DNA from: Desulfobacterales bacterium
Lineage (GTDB): Bacteria > Desulfobacterota > Desulfobacteria > Desulfobacterales > B30-G6
DNA length: 32,967 nt
Direction of reading: 5' to 3'
Assembly (NCBI GenBank): GCA_029940035.1
Contig: JAOZRT010000008.1
Coordinates: 5,505-38,471, forward strand
The notes below the pieces were generated by a model. It was not told the DNA's origin and made no database searches. It worked only from the letters and a program-made list of their open reading frames with translations. The stretch's first letter is position 1, and every line of letters starts with the position of its first letter. Positions 15,617-23,748 of the stretch are shown in pieces. The position numbers and the translations under genes were made by a program.

Positions 15617-16759
15617 ATGGACCGCAAACCCTATCTGAAAAGCGTAAAAAGAGCCGTGGTCAAGGTGGGCAGCGGTGTGTTGACCCGCAAAAACGGCCTG
15701 AACCTCAACCTGATCGATGATATTACCACGGAAATATGCTGGCTGCGGAAAAAGGGCATCGAGGTCATCCTGGTATCCTCAGGCGCCATTGCCGCAGGCC
15801 TGAAAAAAGCGGGGCTGTCCCGGCGTCCCGACTCCCTTTCCCAGATGCAGGCGTTGGCTGCCATGGGCCAGAGCAGCCTCATCATGGCCTATGAGGAGGC
15901 CTTTGCCAGGCACGGCGCCCGCTGCGCCCAGATCCTCCTTACCCGGGACGACCTGACGCATCGTAGACGGTATCTCAACGCCAGAAATACGCTGATCACC
16001 CTGCTGGCCTGGGACATCATTCCCATCATCAATGAGAACGACACCGTGGGGGTCGATGAAATCAAGTTCGGCGACAACGACAACCTCAGCGCCCTTGTCA
16101 CCAACCTGACCGAATCCCAGTTTCTGGTCAACCTCACCAATATAGAAGGCCTCTACGACCGGGACCCCCGCCATCACAAGGACGCCGAACTGGTAAAGTT
16201 CGTGGACAAAGTCAACAGCAAGCTGTCCGCAGCTGCCGGATCGATACCCGGTTTTCTGGGAACAGGCGGCATGGCCAGCAAACTGACGGCTGCCAAGAAG
16301 GTGGCCCTGGGCGGCGTGCCCAGCGTGATTGCCAGTGGCTTTCTTCCGGGCGTGCTGAAAGATGTTTTCTCCGGAAAATCCATTGGCACCTTTTTCAAAC
16401 CCAGACCCGTTCCCCTGAACAGCAAGAAACAGTGGATTGCCTTTACCAAAAACCCCAGCGGTGAAATCACCATCGACGAGGGGGCGGAACGGGCCATCCT
16501 GAAAAACGGCAAAAGTCTGTTGCCGTCCGGGATCGTCGATGTCCAGGGCCGGTTCAGTACGGGCAGTGCGGTGGTCCTGAAAAATGGAAAGGGAAAAGCT
16601 ATCGCCGTCGGCCTGGTCAACTACAGTTCGGAAGACCTGTTGCAGGTCAAGGGGGCCAAAACATCGTCCATCGAGACGATCCTGGGCTACAAGCATGACG
16701 ATGAAGTCATCCATCGTGACAACCTGGTGTCGGCTGAATTGCTGGATGAATATGCTTGA
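15617..16759 (+). CDS. proB: glutamate 5-kinase with PUA domain
   Basis: VVKVGSGVLT...VSSGAIAAGLKKAG...QMQALAAMGQSSLIMAYEEAF...NENDTVGVDEIKFGDNDNLSALVTNL...GTGGMASKLTAAKKVALGGV, with a C-terminal PUA-like region. Confidence 0.97.
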   Translation: MDRKPYLKSVKRAVVKVGSGVLTRKNGLNLNLIDDITTEICWLRKKGIEVILVSSGAIAAGLKKAGLSRRPDSLSQMQALAAMGQSSLIMAYEEAFARHGARCAQILLTRDDLTHRRRYLNARNTLITLLAWDIIPIINENDTVGVDEIKFGDNDNLSALVTNLTESQFLVNLTNIEGLYDRDPRHHKDAELVKFVDKVNSKLSAAAGSIPGFLGTGGMASKLTAAKKVALGGVPSVIASGFLPGVLKDVFSGKSIGTFFKPRPVPLNSKKQWIAFTKNPSGEITIDEGAERAILKNGKSLLPSGIVDVQGRFSTGSAVVLKNGKGKAIAVGLVNYSSEDLLQVKGAKTSSIETILGYKHDDEVIHRDNLVSAELLDEYA

Positions 16760-16843
16760 TCCGTTCTGTTCGTCCACAAGACAATGATTGGCAGCAGTGA
16801 CATCACAAAGGAAGTCAGAATAGCCTCAAGGCATCAAGAAAAA

Positions 16844-16873
16844 AGCACTTTGTGTCCTTTGTGCCTTTGTGGT
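16844..16873. repeat. dispersed AAACCACAAAGG-type repeat, copy 3 (inverted)
   Basis: cactttgtgtcctttgtgcctttgtggtt. Confidence 0.7.
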
Positions 16874-16919
16874 TCCGGCTTATCCTTTAAACTTAAAACA
16901 TATTAATACGGAGAAACGC

Positions 16920-18071
16920 ATGTCAGACTCAATCTACTTCAACAAAGAACACGAAATGATCAGGAAGGCCGTCCGGGAATTTGTGGACAGGGAAATCAAT
17001 CCCCATGTGGAAGAATGGGAAGAGCAGAAGATCACCCCGCTCCATAAACTTTTTAAAAAGATGGGAGATCTCGGATTCCTGGGAATTCGCTACGATCAGA
17101 AGTATGGCGGCCAGGGTCTCGACTATTGGTACGATCTTGTATTTATTGAGGAGATGGGCCGCATCAGCGCCGGCGGGGTGTCCATGGCCATCACGGTCCA
17201 GACCCACATGGCCACTCCGGCCATTGACCAATTCGGCAGTGACTTTCTCAAGGAGACTTACCTGACCAAAGCCATTTCCGGGGACATGGTCTGCGCTATT
17301 GCGGTGACCGAACCCGGTGCCGGTTCCGATGTCGGTGCACTGGCAACCTTCGCCAGAAAAGAGGGGGATCACTATATCCTCAACGGCTCCAAAACCTATA
17401 TCACCAACGGCACCCAGGCTGATTTTTTGACCCTCCTGGCCAGAACCAGCTACGATCCGGGTTACCATTCGTTCAGCCTTTTCGTCGTGCCCACCGACCT
17501 GCCTGGGTTTTCGGTCAGCAGGAAGTTGGACAAGCTGGGCATGCATTCCAGCGACACGGCGGAGCTGTTTTTCGACGACATGAAGATCCCGGCCAAAAAC
17601 TTGATTGGGCAGGAAGGCGAAGGCTTCATCTACCAGATGCAACAGTTCCAACACGAGCGTTTTGTCACGCTACCCCTGTCGTACGTAGCCTCAAAACAGA
17701 ACATCCTGATGACCATCGAGCATATCAGGGAAAGAATCGTGTTCGGGAAGCCGCTGATTAAAAGGCAGGTTCTGCGGCACAGGCTGGCCGACTGGCTGAC
17801 CGAAATTGAAGGTCTGAAGCGGCTGACCTATCATATCGTCAACATGAAAATGTCTGGCCTGGACGTAACCAAGGAGGTCTCCATGGGTAAGCTGATGGCC
17901 GGCCGGGTGGCGCACAAAGTAGCGGACGGCTGCCTGCAGATGTTCGGCGGCCTGGGCTATATGGCTGAGATGCCCATAACGAGGGCCTTTCGGGACTCCC
18001 GCCTGGCATCCATCGGCGGCGGCGCCGACGAAGTCATGGCGGAGATCATCGCCAGGCTGGAGGGGTTCTAG
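16920..18071 (+). CDS. acyl-CoA dehydrogenase
   Basis: MSDSIYFNKEHEMIRKAVREFVDREINPHVEEWE...CAIAVTEPGAGSDVGAL...FGKPLIKRQVLRHRLADW...QMFGGLGYMAEMPITRAFRDSRLASIGGGADEVMAEIIAR. Confidence 0.95.
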   Translation: MSDSIYFNKEHEMIRKAVREFVDREINPHVEEWEEQKITPLHKLFKKMGDLGFLGIRYDQKYGGQGLDYWYDLVFIEEMGRISAGGVSMAITVQTHMATPAIDQFGSDFLKETYLTKAISGDMVCAIAVTEPGAGSDVGALATFARKEGDHYILNGSKTYITNGTQADFLTLLARTSYDPGYHSFSLFVVPTDLPGFSVSRKLDKLGMHSSDTAELFFDDMKIPAKNLIGQEGEGFIYQMQQFQHERFVTLPLSYVASKQNILMTIEHIRERIVFGKPLIKRQVLRHRLADWLTEIEGLKRLTYHIVNMKMSGLDVTKEVSMGKLMAGRVAHKVADGCLQMFGGLGYMAEMPITRAFRDSRLASIGGGADEVMAEIIARLEGF

Positions 18072-18115
18072 ATACGGACTGATCCCAATTTATCTACCAT
18101 TGTTCAGGATTTGTT

Positions 18116-18931
18116 ATGGCCAGCCCTTATGCTATCCGGAAGATCATCAACAAAACCTTCTCCGGCCGCTTCATGCTCTCCAGGCTCTCGCACTATGGTT
18201 TTGTGGGCCAGATTATCGACCTTCTGCTGTTCAGGGATGACGATATTCTGTACCTTCCCAGGGATAACGCCATCCCTGTTAACCAGAACCTGGACCAGCC
18301 CGCGGACATGGTGCTGCCGTCCCAGATCCTGGACCGCATCATCGACAGTGCCGGATATCATTGGATTATGGACTTCTGCATCTGTCGGGAGTCAGCAGGC
18401 TGCAAGGACTTTCCCATTGAAATGGGCTGCCTTTTCATGGGTGAAGCCGCCATGGGCATCAACCCAAAATTCGGTAGACCTGTCACGGCCGGGGAAGCTC
18501 GGAAGCATGTTCGCAAATGTCGTGAAGCCGGCCTCGTACACCTGGTGGGCAGAAACAAACTCGATGCCGTGTGGCTGAACGTTAAGCCCGGAAAAAAGCT
18601 GTTCACCGTGTGCAACTGCTGCCCCTGCTGCTGTTTCTGGCGCCTTTTGCCGGATATCACCCCGGATATCGGCAAAAAACTGACCCGCATGCCCGGCATC
18701 GACCTGAGGGTGAATCAGGATTGCGTGGGCTGCGGTACCTGCACCGAAGACATTTGTTTTGTCAACGCCATCCGGTTACAGGGTGGCAAAGCCCATATTG
18801 ACGACACCTGCCGGGGATGCGGACGGTGCGTGGAAATCTGCCCCAACCAGGCCATAGAACTGGTAATCACAGATCTAGACTATGCCGAAGATACCCTCGG
18901 GAGACTGACGTCGGCTGTGGACCTCTCCTAA
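18116..18931 (+). CDS. cysteine-rich 4Fe-4S ferredoxin-domain protein
   Basis: Two C-terminal 4Fe-4S motifs (CVGCGTCTEDICF, CRGCGRCVEICP) plus additional cysteine clusters (CICRESAGC, CNCCPCCC). Confidence 0.88.
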   Translation: MASPYAIRKIINKTFSGRFMLSRLSHYGFVGQIIDLLLFRDDDILYLPRDNAIPVNQNLDQPADMVLPSQILDRIIDSAGYHWIMDFCICRESAGCKDFPIEMGCLFMGEAAMGINPKFGRPVTAGEARKHVRKCREAGLVHLVGRNKLDAVWLNVKPGKKLFTVCNCCPCCCFWRLLPDITPDIGKKLTRMPGIDLRVNQDCVGCGTCTEDICFVNAIRLQGGKAHIDDTCRGCGRCVEICPNQAIELVITDLDYAEDTLGRLTSAVDLS

Positions 18932-18979
18932 AAAACAAATCCACCCCGCGCTTCAAAGCGCGGGGTGGATTTGTTTTAA
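18930..18979. terminator. bidirectional intrinsic terminator
   Basis: aaaacaaatccaccccgcgctt-caaa-gcgcggggtggatttgtttt between converging genes (ferredoxin protein + and DsrE-like -). Confidence 0.85.
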
Positions 18980-19326
18980 AAGTTGAACACTCTCGCTTCT
19001 GTAGCAAGATCAATGAGATGTGGCGCGCCGTCCATTGCCATGTTGCCAAAAAAGTTGTTCTCGTCAACCTGACGAGATTTTGCACATGGAATTCAGACCC
19101 CGATGGGAATTTCGTTTTCCACCAGAAAGGGCAGGTAGTCGTTAGGACAATCACCGGTTAGCGTCGGCGTTGTGAGGTCCCTGGTGGAGTCGGCCCACAT
19201 CACCCCGTCATCAACAAAAAAAACGTTCACAGCATGCCCTTTTTCAGCCGCTATTTTAGCAAACTGGAAACAGCGGGTTGCCTTCTGATTGTCATCCGCC
19301 CCCAGCACAAACAAAAAATTCGCCAT
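18976..19326 (-). CDS. DsrE-family protein, predicted selenoprotein (in-frame TGA at 19093-19095 read as Sec)
   Basis: MANFLFVLGADDNQKATRCFQFAKIAAEKGHAVNVFFVDDGVMWADSTRDLTTPTLTGDCPNDYLPFLVENEIPIGV-U-IPCAKSRQVDENNFFGNMAMDGAPHLIDLATEARVFNF*. RBS aggagg precedes the start; family-like sequence continues for 38 codons past the TGA, giving a UxxC motif. Confidence 0.8.
19059..19077 (-). promoter_or_regulatory. putative bacterial SECIS element
   Basis: mRNA-sense UCUCGUC-AGGUU-GACGAGA: perfect 7-bp stem with GGU in the loop; the loop begins 23 nt after the UGA. Confidence 0.75.
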
Positions 19327-19348
19327 CGAATACCTCCTGTTGATAATT

Positions 19349-19384
19349 GTAGCTATCTCAAAATATAGATTTTGAGATAGCTAC
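19349..19384. terminator. perfect 16-bp-stem hairpin between the IscU-like and DsrE-like genes
   Basis: gtagctatctcaaaat-atag-attttgagatagctac; abuts the IscU-like stop codon; no clear U tract. Confidence 0.6.
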
Positions 19385-19809
19385 TAGTTTTTTCCGTACA
19401 TTCTCTTCCACGGGCTCCGCTCAAGTTCCTGGTACCTGGAAAGCGCCAGGTACAAAGCACCCACAGCCAGCTCCGCACAGTGGGTATGGGCCGGCGGAAG
19501 GGTTTCCAAAAAGTCCATAATCTCTTCGGGCGTGATTCCCCAGGCAGTATCGACATGCTTGCCTTCGACCAGATGGGCAACAGTGTTGCAGCAGGCATTG
19601 GTGTTGATGCACCCGTCCACTTGATAGGATACTGCCGCCACACGTTTCTGGTGGATTTTGAGATAGATGGCCACAGTGTCACCGCACACGCCGGTTCGTT
19701 TTCCGTAGCCATCCGGATTTTCCATCAACTCCTGTTTGTCTGTCTTCAAAGCCATTTCAAGATAGTTTCTTGAGTGGTCCTGAAAAAAGTTAAAATCTTG
19801 CTCGCTCAC
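19384..19809 (-). CDS. IscU/NifU-like iron-sulfur cluster assembly scaffold protein
   Basis: NPDGYGKRTGVCGDTVAIYLKIHQKRVAAVSYQVDGCINTNACCNTVAHLVEGKHVDTAWGITPEEIMDFLETLPPAHTHCAELAVGALYLAL: three-cysteine scaffold pattern. Confidence 0.85.
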   Translation of the reverse strand: MSEQDFNFFQDHSRNYLEMALKTDKQELMENPDGYGKRTGVCGDTVAIYLKIHQKRVAAVSYQVDGCINTNACCNTVAHLVEGKHVDTAWGITPEEIMDFLETLPPAHTHCAELAVGALYLALSRYQELERSPWKRMYGKN

Positions 19810-19953
19810 CCTTCACTCCCGTTCAATCACACTGATGTAATAAAAATAAAATCGTGTTCCACGCTTTTATGAAACACGACTTCGTCGTTACCATGCAAAA
19901 AGTTTACCTGTCGTGCATTTGATATTGCTCCGGCGAATAAATACGTTAACGCC

Positions 19954-20017
19954 GTCATTCCCGCGAAGGCGGGAATCCAGGATATTACTGGATGCCGGAA
20001 CAAGTCCGGCATGACGT
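19954..20017. repeat. two adjacent dispersed hairpin repeats
   Basis: gtcattcccgcgaaggcgggaatccag (19954-19980, same arm as 1560-1631) followed by tggatgccggaacaagtccggcatgacg. Confidence 0.8.
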
Positions 20018-20388
20018 ATTTGGCTATTTAGTTGCCAGGTTAATATGTCAAATTTGCTCACCCTGCAATTGTGCTGCAAGCCGAATGTTTATTCAAGTAG
20101 CTATAGATGACGGCTGATAGCCGTTTAACGTAAAGCGCGGTTTATAGCGAATCGCCTGAAATCTATGCCCATTATAATAGCGTTTGGGCAATCTGCGTTG
20201 GCTTTTATTTTTTCCCGCACCCATCGCAAAGTACAATAGGTTTCGGAACTAAATTTGCCGTGGGCCATCTCTTACATCCGATGACGATAAAGTGATGCTA
20301 CTCCAAACGCCATTCTAATTGCTTTTAGACTTCAGCTTGTCGGCTATGATGAAAACATATGGGATCAACTGCATGGTATCTCTTTAAA

Positions 20389-20440
20389 AATAGCTGACGT
20401 TGCTTCAGTTGTAAGATTTCCCGTGGAAAATCTATTTAAT
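20389..20440. repeat. 52-bp dispersed repeat, copy 2 (homologous to 14151-14202)
   Basis: aatagctgacgttgcttcagttgtaagatttcccgtggaaaatctatttaat. Confidence 0.75.
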
Positions 20441-20485
20441 AGCGGCGCAGCCGCGTTGAATAAAATCGCCCTGTGGCGATTTTAT
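20438..20485 (-). terminator. 3'-end palindrome plus mini-hairpin after the NifX-like gene
   Basis: Minus strand: ATAAAATCGCC-ACAG-GGCGATTTTAT then tcaACGCGGCTGCGCCGCTATT. Confidence 0.75.
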
Positions 20486-20844
20486 CACCAGTGTCCATCG
20501 ACATTCGCCTCTTCGGCAAATGCAACCCGGCCACTTTTGAAGGCTATCACTGCTTCACTTACCGTACCGGAAACATCGTTGGCTACCCTGATGCCGGCTG
20601 CATTGAGCGTCTTGTAGGCATTCGGCCCGCAATACCCGGTCAGCAAAACTTCGGCACCGCTGTCGCCAACACTTGCAGCAGCCTGAATGCCGGCGCCTTT
20701 GAACGCGTTCACATTTTCTGAATTGTCCATGACTTTGAAAGTATCATCTTCTGTTTCCACGATCAAAATATAGGCTGCCCGGCCGAACCTTGGATCGACC
20801 TCTGAATCAAGATCCTTTCCCTTGGATGTAACTGCTACTTTCAT
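20485..20844 (-). CDS. NifX/NafY-type dinitrogenase iron-molybdenum cofactor-binding domain protein
   Basis: MKVAVTSKGKDLDSEVDPRFGRAAYILIVETED...NVNAFKGAGIQAAASVGDSGAEVLLTGYCGPNAYKTLNAAGIRV. Confidence 0.9.
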   Translation of the reverse strand: MKVAVTSKGKDLDSEVDPRFGRAAYILIVETEDDTFKVMDNSENVNAFKGAGIQAAASVGDSGAEVLLTGYCGPNAYKTLNAAGIRVANDVSGTVSEAVIAFKSGRVAFAEEANVDGHW

Positions 20845-20885
20845 ATATCACTCCCGTTAACTGTTTATTGATCAATCCTGTATGG

Positions 20886-21151
20886 GTAAACCCCAACGTT
20901 GCAAAATCCGGAGGACTTCAGAGTCAAGGCGCCTGAGGGTGAAGTCGTAGTTGTTTACTTCGAACCCTCAGCAACACAGAATCTGAAGTTCTCCGGTTTT
21001 CCCAAAGGGTAAACAACATGGCAAAATAGACGCCATCCTTGGAACTCACCTGGGGGGATATCCAGGCAATGGTTTTATTTCTACAATATTGGTTATAATA
21101 ACAGCTCATTATATATGCTTTGCCAGGTTGTTTATGCAACTATGGGGTAAA
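20886..21151. repeat. MITE-like dispersed repeat, copy C (about 265 bp)
   Basis: AACGTTGCAAAATCCGGAGG...GGTAAACAACATGGCAAAATAGACG...GCTTTGCCAGGTTGTTTATGCAACTATGGGGT; long matches to copy A. Confidence 0.85.
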
Positions 21152-21175
21152 TAATACCAAGCTTAGACCTTCTGA

Positions 21176-21565
21176 TTAGGCCATAGCTCCGCCGCCACCG
21201 CCGCAGACCTCGTTATTTTGTATTTCAGATAGTTTTCCGGCAATCAGATCCTCGACAACCGGTTTGATTTCAGCCCTTTCCGCATCATGGTACACATCGA
21301 TGCCCACCTGCTTAAAACCCATCAACGGGCGCATGCCGATGCCGCCCACCACCAGGGCGTCCACCTTGTGACCGGCCAACAGGTTGACGGGCACCATGCA
21401 TCCACCCTGGACATGCTCTTCATTCTGGATGGTGGAAACGTTTTTGATCTCCCCATCCTCCACATCGATAAAGGTAAAAACATCACAGTGTCCAAAATGC
21501 CCTGATCTCGTACCTTCCATTCCGCCTGCCCCGTTTGAAGGGACTGCTATTCTTCCGTTTTGCAT
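21176..21565 (-). CDS. NifX-like / ORP-like dinitrogenase iron-molybdenum cofactor family protein
   Basis: RIAVPSNGAGGMEGTRSGHFGHCDVFTFIDVEDGE...GGCMVPVNLLAGHKVDALVVGGIGMRPLMGFKQVGIDVY...CGGGGGAMA. Confidence 0.88.
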   Translation of the reverse strand: MQNGRIAVPSNGAGGMEGTRSGHFGHCDVFTFIDVEDGEIKNVSTIQNEEHVQGGCMVPVNLLAGHKVDALVVGGIGMRPLMGFKQVGIDVYHDAERAEIKPVVEDLIAGKLSEIQNNEVCGGGGGAMA

Positions 21566-21639
21566 TGATACCTCTCCTTGTTTTTTATTTAAAAAATAAT
21601 GTTACGTCCTAAATCCCTAATCGTGATAAACCCAAAACA

Positions 21640-22500
21640 TTAAAGATTTTCCTGGATACGCTCCCAAATCTTTTTGACTGCGGAACTCAATTCGCCTTCC
21701 CGCCGGTACTCTAAAATGGTTTTTCCAAGAACCATGGATTTGACAAACTCCGGGTCAAAAGGAATTGTCCCTACAAACGGGATGCCCTTTTCCGTGATCA
21801 GTTTTTTGATCGCCGCGGTCTGCTCCATATTCAGATCGAACTTGTTCACACAAACCATACAGGGCACCTTGAAATGCGCGGCCAGTTCCAGCAGGCGCTG
21901 CATGTCGTGCAGACCGGAAACCGTGGGTTCGGTCACCACCAACAGGGCAGTTGCCCCGCCCACCGAGGCGATAACGGGACACCCCACGCCCGGGGGGCCG
22001 TCCGTAATGATCAATTGCATGTGTTTGGCTTCGGCCAGCTTTTTGGCCTCCTGGCGTACCAGCGTGACCAGCTTGCCTGAATTTTCCTCGGCAATACCGA
22101 GCCTGGCATGTACCATGGCACCGAAACGGGTATCGGAAATATACCACTCACCGCATTTAACCACCGGAAAATCGATGGCCTGCTCCGGGCAGAGATCCAC
22201 ACACACACCACAGCCTTCGCAATCGATTTTATCGACAACAAAATCATCCCGGATGGCGTCAAACCGGCAAAGGTCAATACACTGACCGCACATGGTGCAC
22301 TTTTCGGCATCGATACTCGCGATATTGCCGCCCATGAAATCCGTTTTCTTCCGGACATCCGGGTCCATTAACAGATGCAGGTCGGCAGCATCCACATCCG
22401 CATCACACAACACAATATTTTCGGCAATCGAGGCAAAGGCCGCTGTCAGGCTGGTCTTGCCTGTTCCGCCCTTGCCGCTCAAAACAACCAGTTCTTTCAT
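21640..22500 (-). CDS. Mrp/MinD-ParA-type P-loop ATPase with 2x[4Fe-4S] ferredoxin insertion
   Basis: LSGKGGTGKTSLTAAFASI; CTMCGQCIDLCRFDAI, CEGCGVCVDLCPEQAI; DGPPGVGCPVIASVGGATALLVVTEPT. Confidence 0.93.
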   Translation of the reverse strand: MKELVVLSGKGGTGKTSLTAAFASIAENIVLCDADVDAADLHLLMDPDVRKKTDFMGGNIASIDAEKCTMCGQCIDLCRFDAIRDDFVVDKIDCEGCGVCVDLCPEQAIDFPVVKCGEWYISDTRFGAMVHARLGIAEENSGKLVTLVRQEAKKLAEAKHMQLIITDGPPGVGCPVIASVGGATALLVVTEPTVSGLHDMQRLLELAAHFKVPCMVCVNKFDLNMEQTAAIKKLITEKGIPFVGTIPFDPEFVKSMVLGKTILEYRREGELSSAVKKIWERIQENL

Positions 22501-22516
22501 TAAATTACCTACCCTT

Positions 22517-23371
22517 TTAATTTCTGTTTTCCCAGGCCTTGCTCAATGTCTCGATGCGACTGAACAGTTCCTGAAATTTACCCTTCCACGCGGGCATGGA
22601 CTCCACCATCAAATGGCCCCGGGAATACGCCTCCGCTATGGCACGGTCAAACGGAATTTCCATCAGAATCGGCAGATTTTCCGTCCTGGCGTACTGCCAG
22701 ACATCGTCGTTGCCCATGTCGGATCGGTTAATCACCAGGCCGTGCGGAATGCCCAGCAGCTTCACCGCCTCCACCGCAAGCTTGAGATCGTGCAGCCCAA
22801 ACGGCGTCGGTTCCGTGACCATCAATACAAAATCCGTACCTTTCATGGCCGTAATCACCGGACAGGATGTGCCGGGAGGCGCATCGATAATGCTGATTTT
22901 GCCGGGCTTTATCCGCTCCCTGACCTTTTTGATCAAAGGCGGCGACATGGCCTCGCCAATCCGCAACCGTCCGTGGACAAAATCACCTGCACTGAAAACG
23001 CCCTGTTCCAACAGACCGAGATCGCGCCCGATTTCGGTAATGGCCCCTTCAGGACACACGGCTATACACCCTCCGCAGCTGTGGCACAGTTCCGGGAAGG
23101 TGAGAATTATCTTGCCGGCAATAGCGATTACATTGAACCTGCATATGTCGGAACATTTACGGCACAGGGTGCATTTATCCTTGTCGATTTCGGGAACCGC
23201 CGTAAAAACAGTTTCCGACTGTTCCATCACCGGAGAAACAAATAGATGGGCATTGGGCTCTTCCACGTCACAGTCCAGAAGCTGAACACCCGTCCCCATG
23301 GAAACCGCCAGATTGGTAGCTACGGTGGTCTTGCCTGTTCCGCCCTTGCCGCTGGCAACACTGATAATCAT
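22517..23371 (-). CDS. Mrp/MinD-ParA-type P-loop ATPase with 2x[4Fe-4S] ferredoxin insertion
   Basis: ASGKGGTGKTTVATNLAVS; CTLCRKCSDICRFNVI, CHSCGGCIAVCPEGAI; DAPPGTSCPVITAMKGTDFVLMVTEPTPFGLHDL. Confidence 0.93.
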   Translation of the reverse strand: MIISVASGKGGTGKTTVATNLAVSMGTGVQLLDCDVEEPNAHLFVSPVMEQSETVFTAVPEIDKDKCTLCRKCSDICRFNVIAIAGKIILTFPELCHSCGGCIAVCPEGAITEIGRDLGLLEQGVFSAGDFVHGRLRIGEAMSPPLIKKVRERIKPGKISIIDAPPGTSCPVITAMKGTDFVLMVTEPTPFGLHDLKLAVEAVKLLGIPHGLVINRSDMGNDDVWQYARTENLPILMEIPFDRAIAEAYSRGHLMVESMPAWKGKFQELFSRIETLSKAWENRN

Positions 23372-23748
23372 GATCCCACCTTGAATGATTGTATTTTATT
23401 CAAATGTTTTATAAGCGCATCAGCATCATCTCTGCCGGGCGCGGGCGGAAGCTGCATCAATACCCCCAACCCTTCGCTGGCTTCATGAAAGTCTTCCTTT
23501 GAAAGCGAGCTGACAGCCGCACAATTGAGCATGGGCTGACTCATGATGACGGATTCGATCAGTTCAAGGCCCGACATGTCCGCCAAGGTCTCATCCGCCA
23601 CCAGAAGGTCGAAGTTTTTTTCGGAAACGGCGCCCAGTGTTTGTTGCCCCGAGTCCAGACATGTAACCTGGGCACCGTTTTCTTCAAGTGCTGTTTTGAA
23701 GGCAGGCATTGAAGCCAGATTCCCGCCTGCCAATAATATTTCCATCAT
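23368..23748 (-). CDS. degenerate CheY-like receiver-domain protein
   Basis: MMEILLAGGNLASMPAFKTALEENGAQVTCLDSGQQTLGAVSEKNFDLLVADETLADMSGLELIESVIMSQP... has receiver-like spacing but lacks the acidic pair and conserved Lys. Confidence 0.65.
   Translation of the reverse strand: MMEILLAGGNLASMPAFKTALEENGAQVTCLDSGQQTLGAVSEKNFDLLVADETLADMSGLELIESVIMSQPMLNCAAVSSLSKEDFHEASEGLGVLMQLPPAPGRDDADALIKHLNKIQSFKVGS

Noticed and set aside
15779-16777. 332-aa minus-strand ORF
   Set aside because: Antisense to proB; no recognisable protein features; typical shadow ORF in GC-rich coding DNA.
19093-19095. TGA in the DsrE-like gene as a plain nonsense mutation
   Set aside because: Kept as an alternative but disfavoured: the frame is intact and family-like for 38 codons beyond it, it sits at a CxxC-like redox site, and a SECIS-shaped hairpin follows at the right distance.
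19827-20079. Small minus-strand ORFs (RHAGLVPASSNILDSRLRGNDG)
   Set aside because: Translation of the common GTCATTCCCGCGAAGGCGGGAATCCAG repeat, not a gene.
22292-23245. 317-aa plus-strand ORF
   Set aside because: Antisense to the two Mrp-like ATPase genes, which have unambiguous P-loop and ferredoxin motifs.
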